Assembly: GCA_022616435.1 (NCBI GenBank)
Contig: JAKEET010000045.1
Location: 160,372 to 224,371 of the forward strand
Length of the DNA: 64,000 nucleotides
Source of the DNA: Gemmataceae bacterium
GTDB taxonomy: Bacteria > Planctomycetota > Planctomycetia > Gemmatales > Gemmataceae
Direction: 5' to 3'
Position 1 is the stretch's first letter. Each line of letters starts with the position of its first letter. Under the pieces are notes generated by a model. That model was not told the DNA's origin. It did no database searches and was given only the letters and a program-made list of their open reading frames with translations. The position numbers were made by a program, and so were the translations under genes. Shown in pieces: positions 1 through 9,493 of the stretch.

Positions 1-51
1 AGAGTGCTGGTGTCCGCCGAAAGAAGCACTTGGGTGCATGGACGTTCCTCG

Positions 52-2067
52 CTATTTCTTCGACTTCAGTATCTGCAAAGTGTATCGTCCGGTTTCGCCC
101 GGACGGTACGTGGAGGCCCAAATCGAATATGAGCCGGACTTGGCCGGTTCGAAGAAGTAGCGCGCGTTCAAGTCGTCGCCGCTGTCATCGTCGAACCCCA
201 AGGTCGTGTCGCCATCTTTCACATAGACGAACGCATCAAAGTCGGCGCTGATCAAATCGATTCGGTACACATAACCGGAGGTGAAGTCGTGCTTGTGCAC
301 CTTGTAGTGCTTGTCGTCTCCTCGAGGATCTGTGCGTAGGAGTTCCTCCTCCGGCCAGTGCCGATCTAGCGCGGCCAGGAGACTGCGCAGAGCGGTTTCG
401 GCTGCGGCCCGGACCTCCGGGTCGGGGTCGTCGGCGCGCAAGCGCGCGAGCTCGGAGCTGACCTTGGCGAAGCCGCGGCCGATCTTCTCCAGGCCAAAGA
501 CGGCTTCGAGACGGACATAGGTGTGTTCGTCGTTGAGACTCTCGAGCAGGGCTTGGACCGCAGCCTCCGATCTGGCGCCGATCATGCCGAGCGTGCGCAC
601 CAATTCTTCACGGATGACTTCATCTTTCTCCTTGTGCAAGTTCTGGATCAGCAGAGGCACGTGGCGGACATCGCGTCGGCCTGCGAGAACGGCTAGCGCC
701 GAGCGCGCGGAACGTGTGCTCATGAGCAGAGTTTGGAAACTCTCCCTCACTTGCGCGGCATTCGGGTCCATCTCAGCAAGGCCGAGCAATCCGGCCCGGA
801 ACGGCCGATCGCCGGCCCGGGTGACTTTTGCGCCGAGCAGGCGGTTGATGTTTTCGATGGCGCCGATTCTGCCGAGCGTCTTCGCCGCTTCTTCCCAGAT
901 CTTGGCTGCGCTGTGTCGATCGTTGACAATCGCGAGCACTCCGTCAACTGCGACCCTGGCCGGCGCGCCGATCTTGCCCAAGGCGATCACGAGTTCATAT
1001 CGAAGATTCTCGTCCTTGACGTCGAAGAAGCGCGCCAACACTGCCACCGTCTCGGCGTTCTTGGCCTTTATCTTGCCGAGGGCGATCATGATCTGCTGAC
1101 ACAAAAGATAGGTCTCGGTGTGCTGCAAGAGACCGTTGATGTCCGCAGGGAAGAGTTCGACAAGACGCCGTTCGAGGTGATCGTCTTGCAACCCAATGGA
1201 ACCCAAGGACCAAACGACCTGGGTCAGCAGCACCCTATCCGAATGATCCAACAGCGGCAGCAAAGCGTCGGTAACTTCCTTGTCCGCCTCCGGTCCAATT
1301 TCCCCCAGGGCACGGACGATGTCCAGCCTATCGCCCTTGGTGGCGCTCTCCAGTTGCGTTAGCAAAGGCCGGATCGAGTGTTTGCCCAAGCGACCGAGCG
1401 CCTTGACCGCCAGTCGGCGAAACTGAAAGTCCTTGTCCTCTAACAGAGCCGTGAGAAGCGCCGCGGCGAGGTCCGCACGCTTCTTGTCGCTCCGGATCTT
1501 TTCTCTTGCGAGGCGTGACAGCACGATGCCAGCCAGTCTCTTGGTTTTGTCGTTGGAACTGCCGAGAAGGGACTTGAAAAAGTCGTAGTCGTCCGTGACG
1601 CGTTGGGCCAACGGCGCCAGAATGCGATCGAGCTTTCGGTTTTCTTCCGTACGCTCCGTCAGGAAACTCGCGTTCAACTCCTCACCGACCACCTCCAGGA
1701 TCGTCTCGGCATACGCTGACACCCGGCCAAACCGTTCCTCGAGGTCCTTGTTGTTGGTGCCCAGTTCTTCTTTCTTCTTTCTCAGTGCCTCCACTTCGCT
1801 CTTCAATTCGCGGACTTCGATATCAGCCAGTTTGCGATCCACGTTGCACCCGTACATCGTGACGCCTAGAGCGAGTGAGGAAAGCACAGTCGTCAGCACC
1901 GTGAAATAGAGGTGCGGATGCTTCCACGGCTTGGTGATCTGCTCGACCTCAGCGGTCAGTTTCTTGATTTCCCACTGCGTCTTGGCGCTTTCCAGTTTTT
2001 GCCGTTTCGACGTACCGGCAGCACGCGTCGGACGCGGTGATTCTGGCTGAGGATTGCTGGGAGACAT
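52..2067 (-). CDS. HEAT-repeat membrane-anchored protein with C-terminal PPC-like domain
   Basis: A 671-residue protein of unknown specific role. The N-terminus is charged, followed by one membrane segment at about residues 52-72 and a Lys/Glu-rich coiled coil to about 112. About ten HEAT-like helical pairs follow from roughly 150 to 570, with repeated ALG-x-IG and LGRIG signatures. The last 85 residues (YVYRIDLISADFDAFVYVKD through SGSYSIWASTY) resemble a bacterial pre-peptidase C-terminal beta domain, as found on secreted proteins. The topology would put the HEAT and PPC parts outside the cytoplasm. GGAGG lies about 9 bases before the ATG. A scaffold role is inference. Confidence 0.85.
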   Translation of the reverse strand: MSPSNPQPESPRPTRAAGTSKRQKLESAKTQWEIKKLTAEVEQITKPWKHPHLYFTVLTTVLSSLALGVTMYGCNVDRKLADIEVRELKSEVEALRKKKEELGTNNKDLEERFGRVSAYAETILEVVGEELNASFLTERTEENRKLDRILAPLAQRVTDDYDFFKSLLGSSNDKTKRLAGIVLSRLAREKIRSDKKRADLAAALLTALLEDKDFQFRRLAVKALGRLGKHSIRPLLTQLESATKGDRLDIVRALGEIGPEADKEVTDALLPLLDHSDRVLLTQVVWSLGSIGLQDDHLERRLVELFPADINGLLQHTETYLLCQQIMIALGKIKAKNAETVAVLARFFDVKDENLRYELVIALGKIGAPARVAVDGVLAIVNDRHSAAKIWEEAAKTLGRIGAIENINRLLGAKVTRAGDRPFRAGLLGLAEMDPNAAQVRESFQTLLMSTRSARSALAVLAGRRDVRHVPLLIQNLHKEKDEVIREELVRTLGMIGARSEAAVQALLESLNDEHTYVRLEAVFGLEKIGRGFAKVSSELARLRADDPDPEVRAAAETALRSLLAALDRHWPEEELLRTDPRGDDKHYKVHKHDFTSGYVYRIDLISADFDAFVYVKDGDTTLGFDDDSGDDLNARYFFEPAKSGSYSIWASTYRPGETGRYTLQILKSKK

Positions 2068-2375
2068 GGCAACACGTCCTCCGTCGAGTCACGCAGGAGA
2101 AGGGCAAGCCATGCGGCAACGGAGCGGCGGCGCACCATGCCGCCGGCAAGTCTTCTGAATCAACTCGTTAGTTGAGCGTAAATTATCGATGGAAACAAGA
2201 AAAAAAAATTCGGCCGACCAAAGAAGACGGCTCGCGAATGCAGTACGATGGCCTGGACGGACGTGTTTCGGGTAGGCGCGGACTTGCGAAAACTGCAGGT
2301 TCGTACGCTCGTAACCCAGCCATCGGGTGCCGGTGCGACGCAACCAACGCTGGTGCGTGTGCGAAGGAAGTCGTC
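2068..2375. other. divergent intergenic region
   Basis: This region separates the HEAT-repeat gene (minus) from the ankyrin gene (plus). The plus-strand frame stays open from 2172, but its first 68 codons are low-quality and contain several Arg/Cys-rich stretches, so I treat it as non-coding leader. I find no convincing paired -35/-10 boxes and no strong hairpin. Confidence 0.4.
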
Positions 2376-3524
2376 GTGAATCCCAAGCCGCTACCGTTCC
2401 GTTCCACGCTGGACCAGTACCAAGCACAAGCGGAGGCCCTGCTCGCGGCGCACCACGCGGGCGATCCCCAGGCCCTTTGCATCATCCACCGATGCCATCC
2501 CCGGTTCCTCGACGCGAACATCCCTTGGCTGGCGAGGAACCTGTCGCCCGCCGAGATCCAGAATGCTGCGTTTGACCTCGCCGACGCGCAACTCACCGTC
2601 GCGCGCGGCTACAACTTCAGAGACTGGCATGCGCTGATCGAGTACGTCGATGCGGTGACTCAAGACGGCGCGGTCTCCCGGTTCGAGGCGGCCGTGGAGG
2701 CGATCATCACGGGCGACCTGGCCGGGCTGCAAGCGTTGCTGCGCGAGCATCCCGGCCTGGTTCATGCGCGCTCCACGCGGGTCACGAATTTCGATCCGCC
2801 GGTGCATCGCGCCACGCTGCTTCATTACGTCGCCGCCAACGGCGTCGAAAGCTACCGCCAGCAGACGCCGAGAAATGCGGTTGACATTGCCAAGGCCCTG
2901 CTCGAGGCCGGCGCGGAAGTGGACGCGCTCGCCGGCATGTACGGTGGGCAATACACGACCATGAGCATGCTGGTGTCGAGCAGTCCTCCGGCGGAGGCCG
3001 GCGTGCAGATCGCCCTCGTCGAGACGTTGCTGGACCACGGCGCCAGCATCGAAGGGCGCGGCTCGCCCAAGTGGGGGTCGCCGCTGATGACGGCCCTGGT
3101 GTTCGGATTCCCGGCCGTCGCCGAAGCGCTCGTGCGGCGCGGCGCGGCGGTGGACAACGTCGCCGCGGCGGCCGGCTTGGGGCGGCCCGACCGGGCGGCG
3201 GAATTGCTGGCGTCCGCCGACGCCGACAGCCGGCATCGCGCCCTGGCCCTTGCCGCGCAACTCGGGCACGCGGAGGTCGTCCGGCTGCTTCTCGACGCCG
3301 GCGAAGACCCCAATCGTTACAACCCCGATGGAACCCATGCCCACGCGACGCCGTTACATCAGGCCGCCTTGGCCGGCCATGACGCCGTGGTCCGCATGCT
3401 GGTCGAGCGCGGCGCGCGTCTGGATATCAAGGACACCATCTACCAAAGTACGCCGCTCGGCTGGGCGGCGCACGCGAAGCAGACGGCGATCGAGGAATAC
3501 CTGCGCGGCCGTGGGGCGAAATGA
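2376..3524 (+). CDS. ankyrin-repeat protein
   Basis: A cytoplasmic protein of about 382 residues built on ankyrin repeats, for example TPLHQAALAGHDAVVRMLVE and RALALAAQLGHAEVVRLLLD in the C-terminal half. The N-terminal 120 residues are helical and unlike ankyrin; a segment DPQALCIIHRCHPRF resembles the N-terminus of other bacterial ankyrin proteins. No signal peptide or membrane segment is visible. I chose the GTG at 2376 because GAAGGAAG lies just upstream; an ATG at 2172 in the same frame would add 68 residues with no protein-like character. It probably binds another protein; the partner is unknown. Confidence 0.85.
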   Translation: MNPKPLPFRSTLDQYQAQAEALLAAHHAGDPQALCIIHRCHPRFLDANIPWLARNLSPAEIQNAAFDLADAQLTVARGYNFRDWHALIEYVDAVTQDGAVSRFEAAVEAIITGDLAGLQALLREHPGLVHARSTRVTNFDPPVHRATLLHYVAANGVESYRQQTPRNAVDIAKALLEAGAEVDALAGMYGGQYTTMSMLVSSSPPAEAGVQIALVETLLDHGASIEGRGSPKWGSPLMTALVFGFPAVAEALVRRGAAVDNVAAAAGLGRPDRAAELLASADADSRHRALALAAQLGHAEVVRLLLDAGEDPNRYNPDGTHAHATPLHQAALAGHDAVVRMLVERGARLDIKDTIYQSTPLGWAAHAKQTAIEEYLRGRGAK

Positions 3525-3559
3525 CGTTGACTTGACCTGGCGTCGGAAGAAAGGCTTTT

Positions 3560-5059
3560 TTACGCCAGCAACTCGCGCACCACGCCCCCCTCCGCCACCA
3601 GCGGCATCGGACGGCCTAAACGGTCGGGGATGGTGCGGTGCGGGTCGATGCCGAGAACGTGATAGATCGTGCACAGGATGTCTTTCGGCGACACCGGCCG
3701 TTCGGAGGGATAGGCGCCGCGGCCGTCCGAAGCGCCGACGATCCGGCCGCGGGCCACGCCGCCGCCGGCCAGGAGGATGCTGTAGCACTCCGACCAATGA
3801 TTGCGGCCGTCGAGCGAGTCGCCGCGGCGTTCGGCCAGCGGGGTCCGGCCGTGCTCGGTCATGCACACGACGAGCGTCTCGTCGAGCATGCCGCGTTGTT
3901 CCAGATCGTCGAGCAGGGCGGTGAAGGCCTGGTCGAAGCCGGGACACAGCTCGTTCTTGAGGCGGACGGTCTGCCTTTCGTGCGTGTCCCAGGCGCCGTC
4001 CGACAGGCCCCATTCATCCCAGTGCACGCTGACCAGCCGGGCGCCGGCCTCGATCAGCCGCCGCGCTTGCAAGGTGGATTGACCGAACAGGTGCTGGCCG
4101 TATCGTTCGCGCATCGACAGCGGCTCGCGGTCGAGATCGAGGGCCTGCCGCAACTGGGGCGACGTGGTCACCGACAGGGCGAGCCGGCGGCTGCGGCCCA
4201 GGGACGCCACGGCCGCGGTTTCGTCGAGGTGGCGAAGCTGCTGATCGAACTGCTCCATCAGGCGGACGCGGCGGTTGAGCCGATCGAGCGTGAGGTCGGC
4301 GGCGAGCGCGGTGTGGGCGATCTCGAAACGGCCCCCGGCGGCGATGCTGCCGTGCGGATCATCGGGCCGATACGTCGCGGCCCCCGCCGTCCGGCCGGCA
4401 AACTCGGCAACCACGGGGTTGTAGCGCGGGCCGAGGAAGCCCCCGAAATAGCCGGCCCGCTGATGGGGCGCCGAGCGCGTGCTCTGCAGCCACGGCAGGT
4501 GGATCGTTCGCGGCACCCGAGGCGCCGTCACCCTCTCTCCCCGGGCCCGGGCAGGAGCGTTGTCGTCCAGATAGTCGAGGACCGAGCCGAAGTACGGCCA
4601 GTGGCGGATGTCGTGGCGGTTCAGCTCCATCGGGATATCCACGCGATCGATGCCGGTGACGGCATAGGCCACGCCGTGGATCGGATACGGGTGCGACATC
4701 GACCGCACCAGGGAGACCCGGTCGAGCGCGGAAGCCAGCCGCGGCAGATGCTCGCTGACGCGGACCCCCGGAAGCCGCGTGGCGATCGTGCCGAAGGGAC
4801 CGCGGATATCCTGCGGAGCATCCGGTTTCGGATCGAGCGTATCGAGCTGGCTGACGGCGCCGTACAGGAAGAGCAGGATGACGTGTTTCGCGGGTGGCCG
4901 GTCGGCCGAGCGAGTTCCCCCCTGCCCTGTCAGCGAGGGTGAATCCGCCGCCAACTCCCCCAGTCCGAGTCCCAAGAGCGAAATGCCGCCGGCCTGCAAG
5001 AGATCCCGGCGGGTGACGCCGTCGCACAGCCGTTTCGGCGATCCGAGCACGCGCAACAT
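3560..5059 (-). CDS. DUF1501 family secreted protein (first copy)
   Basis: A 499-residue member of the DUF1501 (sulfatase-like, alkaline-phosphatase-fold) family that is greatly expanded in planctomycetes. The N-terminus has a twin-arginine-like export signal, TRRDLLQAGGISLLGLGLGE. Family blocks are in order: SVILLF-type strand (AKHVILLFLYGAVSQLDTLDPKP), RGPFGTIATRLPGVRVSEHLP, RRLIEAGARLVSVHWDEWG, VVCMTEHGRTP and the C-terminal GGGVARGRIVGASD. Start ATG 5059 follows AGGGGG. Unlike many family members it has no PSD1 partner gene next to it. The substrate is unknown. Family call is firm, function is not. Confidence 0.92.
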   Translation of the reverse strand: MLRVLGSPKRLCDGVTRRDLLQAGGISLLGLGLGELAADSPSLTGQGGTRSADRPPAKHVILLFLYGAVSQLDTLDPKPDAPQDIRGPFGTIATRLPGVRVSEHLPRLASALDRVSLVRSMSHPYPIHGVAYAVTGIDRVDIPMELNRHDIRHWPYFGSVLDYLDDNAPARARGERVTAPRVPRTIHLPWLQSTRSAPHQRAGYFGGFLGPRYNPVVAEFAGRTAGAATYRPDDPHGSIAAGGRFEIAHTALAADLTLDRLNRRVRLMEQFDQQLRHLDETAAVASLGRSRRLALSVTTSPQLRQALDLDREPLSMRERYGQHLFGQSTLQARRLIEAGARLVSVHWDEWGLSDGAWDTHERQTVRLKNELCPGFDQAFTALLDDLEQRGMLDETLVVCMTEHGRTPLAERRGDSLDGRNHWSECYSILLAGGGVARGRIVGASDGRGAYPSERPVSPKDILCTIYHVLGIDPHRTIPDRLGRPMPLVAEGGVVRELLA

Positions 5060-5191
5060 GAGAGCCCCCTCGGCAACGCGATGATTGTACTGTACCGCGC
5101 TCGGGGGCGCGGTCAAGCGCGGACTTACTTCGTGCTCGGATTGCCAAGGCTGCCGTCGCCGATCTCGGCGCGGCACAGAATTGCTTGCTCG

Positions 5192-6436
5192 CTAGCCGCC
5201 CTTCTTGCCTTTCTTGCCGCCGAACTGAAAGCCGCCGCCAAACGGACCGCCCTTGCCGCCGCCGAACTTGGAGCGCATGTCTTGCATCTTGGCGCGGAAT
5301 TCCTCGCTGTTGAACTGGTTGTTGCCGCCGCCGAATCCACCGCCGAATCCGCCCCCTGGACCGGCGAACGGACCACCGCCGTTGTCGCCGTTGCGGCCCA
5401 TGAGCGAATTGCCGGGACGGCGGTCCCGATCTCGATCCCGGTTGCCCTCGCCGTTGTCGTCGCGGGCCTGGTTGTATGCCATCGTCGTGCGCAGCGCTTC
5501 CTCGGGAGTGATGAAGCCGTCCTCGTTGCGATCGAGGGTGGCGTAGTCATCCATGGACTTGCCGGCCTTCCGCCATTCAAACATGGCAACCTGGCCGTCG
5601 CCATCGGTGTCCAGCTGCTCGAACCACTTCAACTCCTTGGGAAGCTTGCCGGCGCGGAGCACGGTCGGCCGACTGTCGAATTCCTCCTGGATGATGATCG
5701 TCACCGGATTGGCCAGGCCGCCGCGGCCATCGCCGTTCTGCAGCCGCGCCACGAAATAGCCGCGATGCTCGTCGCGGTCGATCAAGTTGTCGTGGTTGGC
5801 GTCCCAGCGGACCAGGTCGTTCTTGATCGCGTCGGGCATTTCATCGGTGTTCAGCACGTCGTCGCCGTTGGCGTCGCGGCGATTGAACTCGTCGTCGGCC
5901 CAGCGGGTCATGGAGCTATACGAACCGCTGCCGCGACGGTCACGGTCGCGATCACGATCGCCGCCGGGGCCCGATGCAGAAGGAATGGCCATGAGATTGC
6001 CGGGCGCCTGGAAGCCGCCGGGCACCATGAAGCCGCCGGGCGTGGAAAAGCCACCGGGCCTGGCCGTCCCGCCGGACAGCGCCTTCATTTGCTGTTCGTT
6101 GTACTGGGCGAACAGCTCGCGCGTGACCTGGCCGTTGGTGATGCCGCGCTCGCGCAGGTACTGCGTCAGCGGGTCGCGCAGCCGCTGGGTTTCGGTGACC
6201 AGGAAATAGGGCCGGCCCCTGGCGAGCATGTCAAAAATGCGGTTGGGATCGCTGCCGCCGCCGCCAAACGGACTGCGGCCGCCGCCACCGCCGAATTGAC
6301 CCCCGCCGCCAAACGGCATCCCGCCGCCGCCGAAGCCGCCTTTGCGGCCGCCGGGGAACTGCCCCCACGCGGGTGAGAACATCAACACCGCCAAGGCCAA
6401 CACGGCGAGGCCGCTAACAATGGCTTTGCGACGCAT
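5192..6436 (-). CDS. secreted EF-hand protein with glycine-rich ends
   Basis: A 414-residue exported protein. A signal peptide covers about residues 1-25 and ends at AWG-QF. Next comes a Gly/Phe-rich low-complexity block (about 26-60). Four EF-hand loops follow: DANGDDVLNTDE, DANHDNLIDRDE, DTDGDGQVAMFE and DRNEDGFITPEE, all with acidic residues at the calcium positions. The tail after about 330 is again Gly/Phe-rich and ends in lysines (GGKKGKKGG). It probably binds calcium outside the cytoplasm; a matrix or adhesive role is a guess from the composition. It sits between a DUF1501 gene and citrate synthase, with no clear functional link to either. Confidence 0.88.
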   Translation of the reverse strand: MRRKAIVSGLAVLALAVLMFSPAWGQFPGGRKGGFGGGGMPFGGGGQFGGGGGRSPFGGGGSDPNRIFDMLARGRPYFLVTETQRLRDPLTQYLRERGITNGQVTRELFAQYNEQQMKALSGGTARPGGFSTPGGFMVPGGFQAPGNLMAIPSASGPGGDRDRDRDRRGSGSYSSMTRWADDEFNRRDANGDDVLNTDEMPDAIKNDLVRWDANHDNLIDRDEHRGYFVARLQNGDGRGGLANPVTIIIQEEFDSRPTVLRAGKLPKELKWFEQLDTDGDGQVAMFEWRKAGKSMDDYATLDRNEDGFITPEEALRTTMAYNQARDDNGEGNRDRDRDRRPGNSLMGRNGDNGGGPFAGPGGGFGGGFGGGNNQFNSEEFRAKMQDMRSKFGGGKGGPFGGGFQFGGKKGKKGG

Positions 6437-6584
6437 GGGACACCTTGAAGGGCAGCAACAGGTTCAACCGTTCACCCCAACAACCTAACCCCATTGTCAA
6501 CAGGTTGTATCGACCACGCAAGCTCTCCCGCGATTTTTAATCGATCTCTCATGACTGGCTTGGAGCGTGCCCGGGGCTGAAGCG

Positions 6585-7691
6585 CTAGGGCGCCTGGCGC
6601 TCGTCCGGACCGGTATACCGTGCCCGCGGCCGGATGATGCGATTGTTGTCGAGCTGCTCGATTACGTGGGCGCTCCACCCGGTGACGCGCGACGCCACAA
6701 AAAAGGGCGTGTACAGCGACGTTTCCAATCCCATGGCGTGGTAGAGCCGGCCGGCGGGCCAGTCGAGGTTGGGATACAGGTTTTTCTCGCTCGCCAGAAT
6801 ACGCTCGATGATCTCGGCCGCGTCCTCCCACTGGCTGAGGCCCGCGCGGGTTGTCGCTTGCCGGGCGAACTCCTTCAACACCTTGGCCCGGACGTCGCCG
6901 GTCTTGTAGACCCGGTGCCCGAAGCCCATCACCTTTTCCTTGCGCGCGATGGCGGCCCGAATCCACGCCTCGGCCTTGTCCGGTCCGCCGGTCGCCAGGA
7001 GGACGTCCATGACCTTTTCGTTGGCGCCGCCGTGGAGCCGCCCTTTGAGCGCGCCAATCGCCGCCACGACGCTGGAATGCAGGTCCGATTCGGTCGAACA
7101 CACCACCCGCGCCGCGAAGGTCGAGGCGTTGAACTCGTGCTCGGCATAGAGAATCAAGGATACGTCGAACGCCTTGCGGTCGAAGTCATCGGGGGCCGTG
7201 CCGCGCACCATGTACAGCAGGTTGGCCGCGAACCCCAGCTGCGGTTTCGGCGCCACCGGCGGCAACCCCTTCACGGCGCGGAAATGCTGGGCCAGCGCCA
7301 CCGGGATCTGGGCCAGCAGGCGTTCCGCCTTGCGCAGGTTCGCGGCCCGGCTGTTGTCGCCGGTTTCCGGATCGTGCAACGCCAGCATGCTCACCGCCGT
7401 CCGCAGCACGTCCATGCTGTTGGCGTTCTTCGGCGCCTCGTTGAGGAAGGCGCTGACCTGCCCCGGCAATGATTGCGAGCCAGCCAGCCGCGCGTGAAAC
7501 TCGCCAAGCTGCGACTTCGTCGGCAGCTCGCCGTGCAACAAGAGATGCGCCGTTTCCTCGAACGAGCAGCGCTCCGCGAGCTCGACCACCGGGTAGCCGC
7601 GATAGCGCAGGCCGCCGGAGACCGTGGAAATGGCCGTTTCGCCGGCGATGACGCCTTCAAGGCCGGGGGAGTAGATTTCGGGTGTGGACAT
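6585..7691 (-). CDS. gltA: citrate synthase (or 2-methylcitrate synthase)
   Basis: A 368-residue enzyme condensing acetyl-CoA or propionyl-CoA with oxaloacetate, the entry step of the TCA or methylcitrate cycle. The short, type II length is shared by citrate and methylcitrate synthases. The catalytic elements are visible: His in AEHEFNAST, His in RLHGGANEK, His in GFGHRVYKTGD and Asp in NLDW. The start ATG at 7691 begins MSTPEIYSPGLEGVIAGET, the normal N-terminus of the family; the frame is open upstream but not homologous there. No prp genes lie nearby, so citrate synthase is favoured without proof. It lies 17 bases downstream of a DUF1501 gene on the same strand. Confidence 0.93.
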   Translation of the reverse strand: MSTPEIYSPGLEGVIAGETAISTVSGGLRYRGYPVVELAERCSFEETAHLLLHGELPTKSQLGEFHARLAGSQSLPGQVSAFLNEAPKNANSMDVLRTAVSMLALHDPETGDNSRAANLRKAERLLAQIPVALAQHFRAVKGLPPVAPKPQLGFAANLLYMVRGTAPDDFDRKAFDVSLILYAEHEFNASTFAARVVCSTESDLHSSVVAAIGALKGRLHGGANEKVMDVLLATGGPDKAEAWIRAAIARKEKVMGFGHRVYKTGDVRAKVLKEFARQATTRAGLSQWEDAAEIIERILASEKNLYPNLDWPAGRLYHAMGLETSLYTPFFVASRVTGWSAHVIEQLDNNRIIRPRARYTGPDERQAP

Positions 7692-7708
7692 GGTATGAGA
7701 TTGGCGGG

Positions 7709-9073
7709 TTACAACAGTTCCTGAATGATTCGGCCGCCGGTGGACACGCCCAGCACCGCCGCCTGTTCGCTGGTGATGCCGACGGCGTGATGGATCGTCG
7801 CCGCCAGGTCGGCGGGGGTCAGCGGCCGTTCGTGAGGCCGTTCGGCGCGGGCGTCGCTCTCGCCGATGACACGGCCGCCGCGCACGCCGCCGCCCGCCAC
7901 CAGGGCGCTGTAGCAATGCTCCCAGTGATCGCGGCCGGCCTTGTCGTTGATGCGCGGCTGCCGGCCGAACTCGCCGACGGCCACGACCAGCGTGGAATCG
8001 AGCAGGCCGCGCTGCCGCAAGTCGTCGATGAGCGCGGCATAGGCCTGGTCCAGCCACGGGGCGTGCCGATCCTGCATGATCTGGAAATTGCGATAGTGAT
8101 GGTCCCAGCCGCCGTCGCCCGAATCTTCCTCGGCCTCGACGTGATCGCTCCAGTTGACCTGCACGAAGGGAACACCGTGCTCGACCAGCCGCCGCGCCAG
8201 CAGGCACGATTGGCCGAAGCGGGTGCGGCCATAGCGATCGGCGAGTTCAGGCCGTTCTAGTCCCACGTCGAACATCCGCAGAGCGTCCGGCGACGTGAGA
8301 AGGGCCAGCGCTTGCGACCGATAGTCATCGATGGTGCGGCCGGCGACCTCGACGCGCCGCTGTGCGCCTTGAAGCGCCCGCAGCAGATTTTGCCGGTCGC
8401 CAAGACGCTCGGGAGTGAGATTGTCAGGGAGGCGCAGCGCGGGGATCCGGGTGCCTTCCTCGGGGTCGTATTCGAGCCGGAAGGGATCGTAAAGGGCGCC
8501 GAGCGTGCCGCCTCCCTCGCCGACGATCGTTTTCTTGCCCTGGTGCAGTTTGCCGCCCACGACCATGAACGGCGGCATCGCCCCGCGAAAACCTCTGGCA
8601 CGTGCGACGACGGAGCCTAACGACGGCCGCACCGCGCCGGCGGCCATCTGGCCGCCGAGGTTCACGCTGCCCAGCGAGCTGCCGGTCAACCCGATCGTGC
8701 CGGCGACGCCGTGATCGTTCGACGTGGTGTGCAAGGAACGCAGGACCGCGATCTTGTCGGTGATGTTGGCGATCTGCGGAAACAGCTCGCCGAAACGGAC
8801 CCCGGTGATGCGCGTGTGGATGGTCGCGAAAGGGCCGCGGTATTCGGCTGCCGCGTTGGGCTTGGGGTCCCAGGTGTCGAGCTGCGACGGTCCGCCCCAC
8901 AGCCACAGGAAGATGACCGAGCGGGCCGACCCGACTTGATAGGTGGTTGACGCCCGCAGCCGCAACAGGTCGGCCAGCGACAACCCGAGCACCGATGACG
9001 CGCCGATCTGGACAAACTCGCGGCGCGTCATCCCTTGACACGTCCGCTGGCGCCCACGGCCCAGCAACAACAT
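7709..9073 (-). CDS. DUF1501 family secreted protein (second copy)
   Basis: A 454-residue DUF1501 protein with a twin-arginine-like signal (MTRREFVQIGASSVLGLSLA at residues 15-34). Family blocks are present: SVIFLWLWGGPSQLDTWDPK, YRGPFATIHTRITGVRFGEL, LLARRLVEHGVPFVQVNW, TLVVAVGEFGRQP and VAGGGVRGGRVIGESD. AGGGGG precedes the ATG at 9073. It probably shares a transcript with the citrate synthase gene 17 bases downstream. It differs from the first copy in length and sequence, so it is not a recent duplicate. The substrate is unknown. Confidence 0.92.
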   Translation of the reverse strand: MLLLGRGRQRTCQGMTRREFVQIGASSVLGLSLADLLRLRASTTYQVGSARSVIFLWLWGGPSQLDTWDPKPNAAAEYRGPFATIHTRITGVRFGELFPQIANITDKIAVLRSLHTTSNDHGVAGTIGLTGSSLGSVNLGGQMAAGAVRPSLGSVVARARGFRGAMPPFMVVGGKLHQGKKTIVGEGGGTLGALYDPFRLEYDPEEGTRIPALRLPDNLTPERLGDRQNLLRALQGAQRRVEVAGRTIDDYRSQALALLTSPDALRMFDVGLERPELADRYGRTRFGQSCLLARRLVEHGVPFVQVNWSDHVEAEEDSGDGGWDHHYRNFQIMQDRHAPWLDQAYAALIDDLRQRGLLDSTLVVAVGEFGRQPRINDKAGRDHWEHCYSALVAGGGVRGGRVIGESDARAERPHERPLTPADLAATIHHAVGITSEQAAVLGVSTGGRIIQELL

Positions 9074-9204
9074 GGTTCGATCCCCCTGCGGCAGCGGTGA
9101 TGATTATATCATGATCGGCGTCCGCGATTCACCATCTTTTCAACAAGTGCGGCGAGCCGAGCCGCGTCAGCGGCCGGATGACGTGACGCATGACAAACGC
9201 CGTG

Positions 9205-9482
9205 CATGCTGGGATCCGTTCGTGCTGCAGCAAGCGGAGGTTTGGGCGAAGGAGTTGGTCGAACGGCCCGATGAAAGCGTCGCGGCGCGCGTCGATCACA
9301 TGTTCGTCAAGGCGCTCAATCGCCCGCCCTCGAAAGAAGAACAAGAGCGGTTTGGGCGGTTCGTGGGCCAGATTGCCAAAGTGCATCAACTACCTGCCGC
9401 TGAGCAGATGAGCAGTCGTACAGTCTGGCAAGCCGTGGCGCAGGCGCTGTTCAACGTGCAGGAGTTCGTTTATACTCCTTGA
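9205..9482 (+). pseudogene. remnant of a PSD1 (DUF1549/DUF1553) protein, C-terminus only
   Basis: The last 92 or so codons match the C-terminal end of planctomycete PSD1 proteins: WDPFVLQQAEVWAKELV, then FVKALNRPPSKEEQERFGRF and the terminal WQAVAQALFNVQEFVYTP. Intact members are several hundred residues longer. Upstream of about 9205 the frame is open to 9072 but shows no family similarity. The usual downstream neighbour of such a gene is a DUF1501 gene, and a truncated one is found 0.8 kb further on. So this appears to be one half of a broken PSD1-DUF1501 pair. Confidence 0.75.
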
Positions 9483-9493
9483 TGGAGGCACAC

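Noticed and set aside
2172..2375. N-terminal extension of the ankyrin gene from ATG 2172
   Set aside because: The 68 extra residues look non-coding, while a GTG with a good ribosome site lies at 2376.
2391..3344. A 317-codon minus-strand open frame
   Set aside because: Antisense to the ankyrin repeats; no protein-like features.
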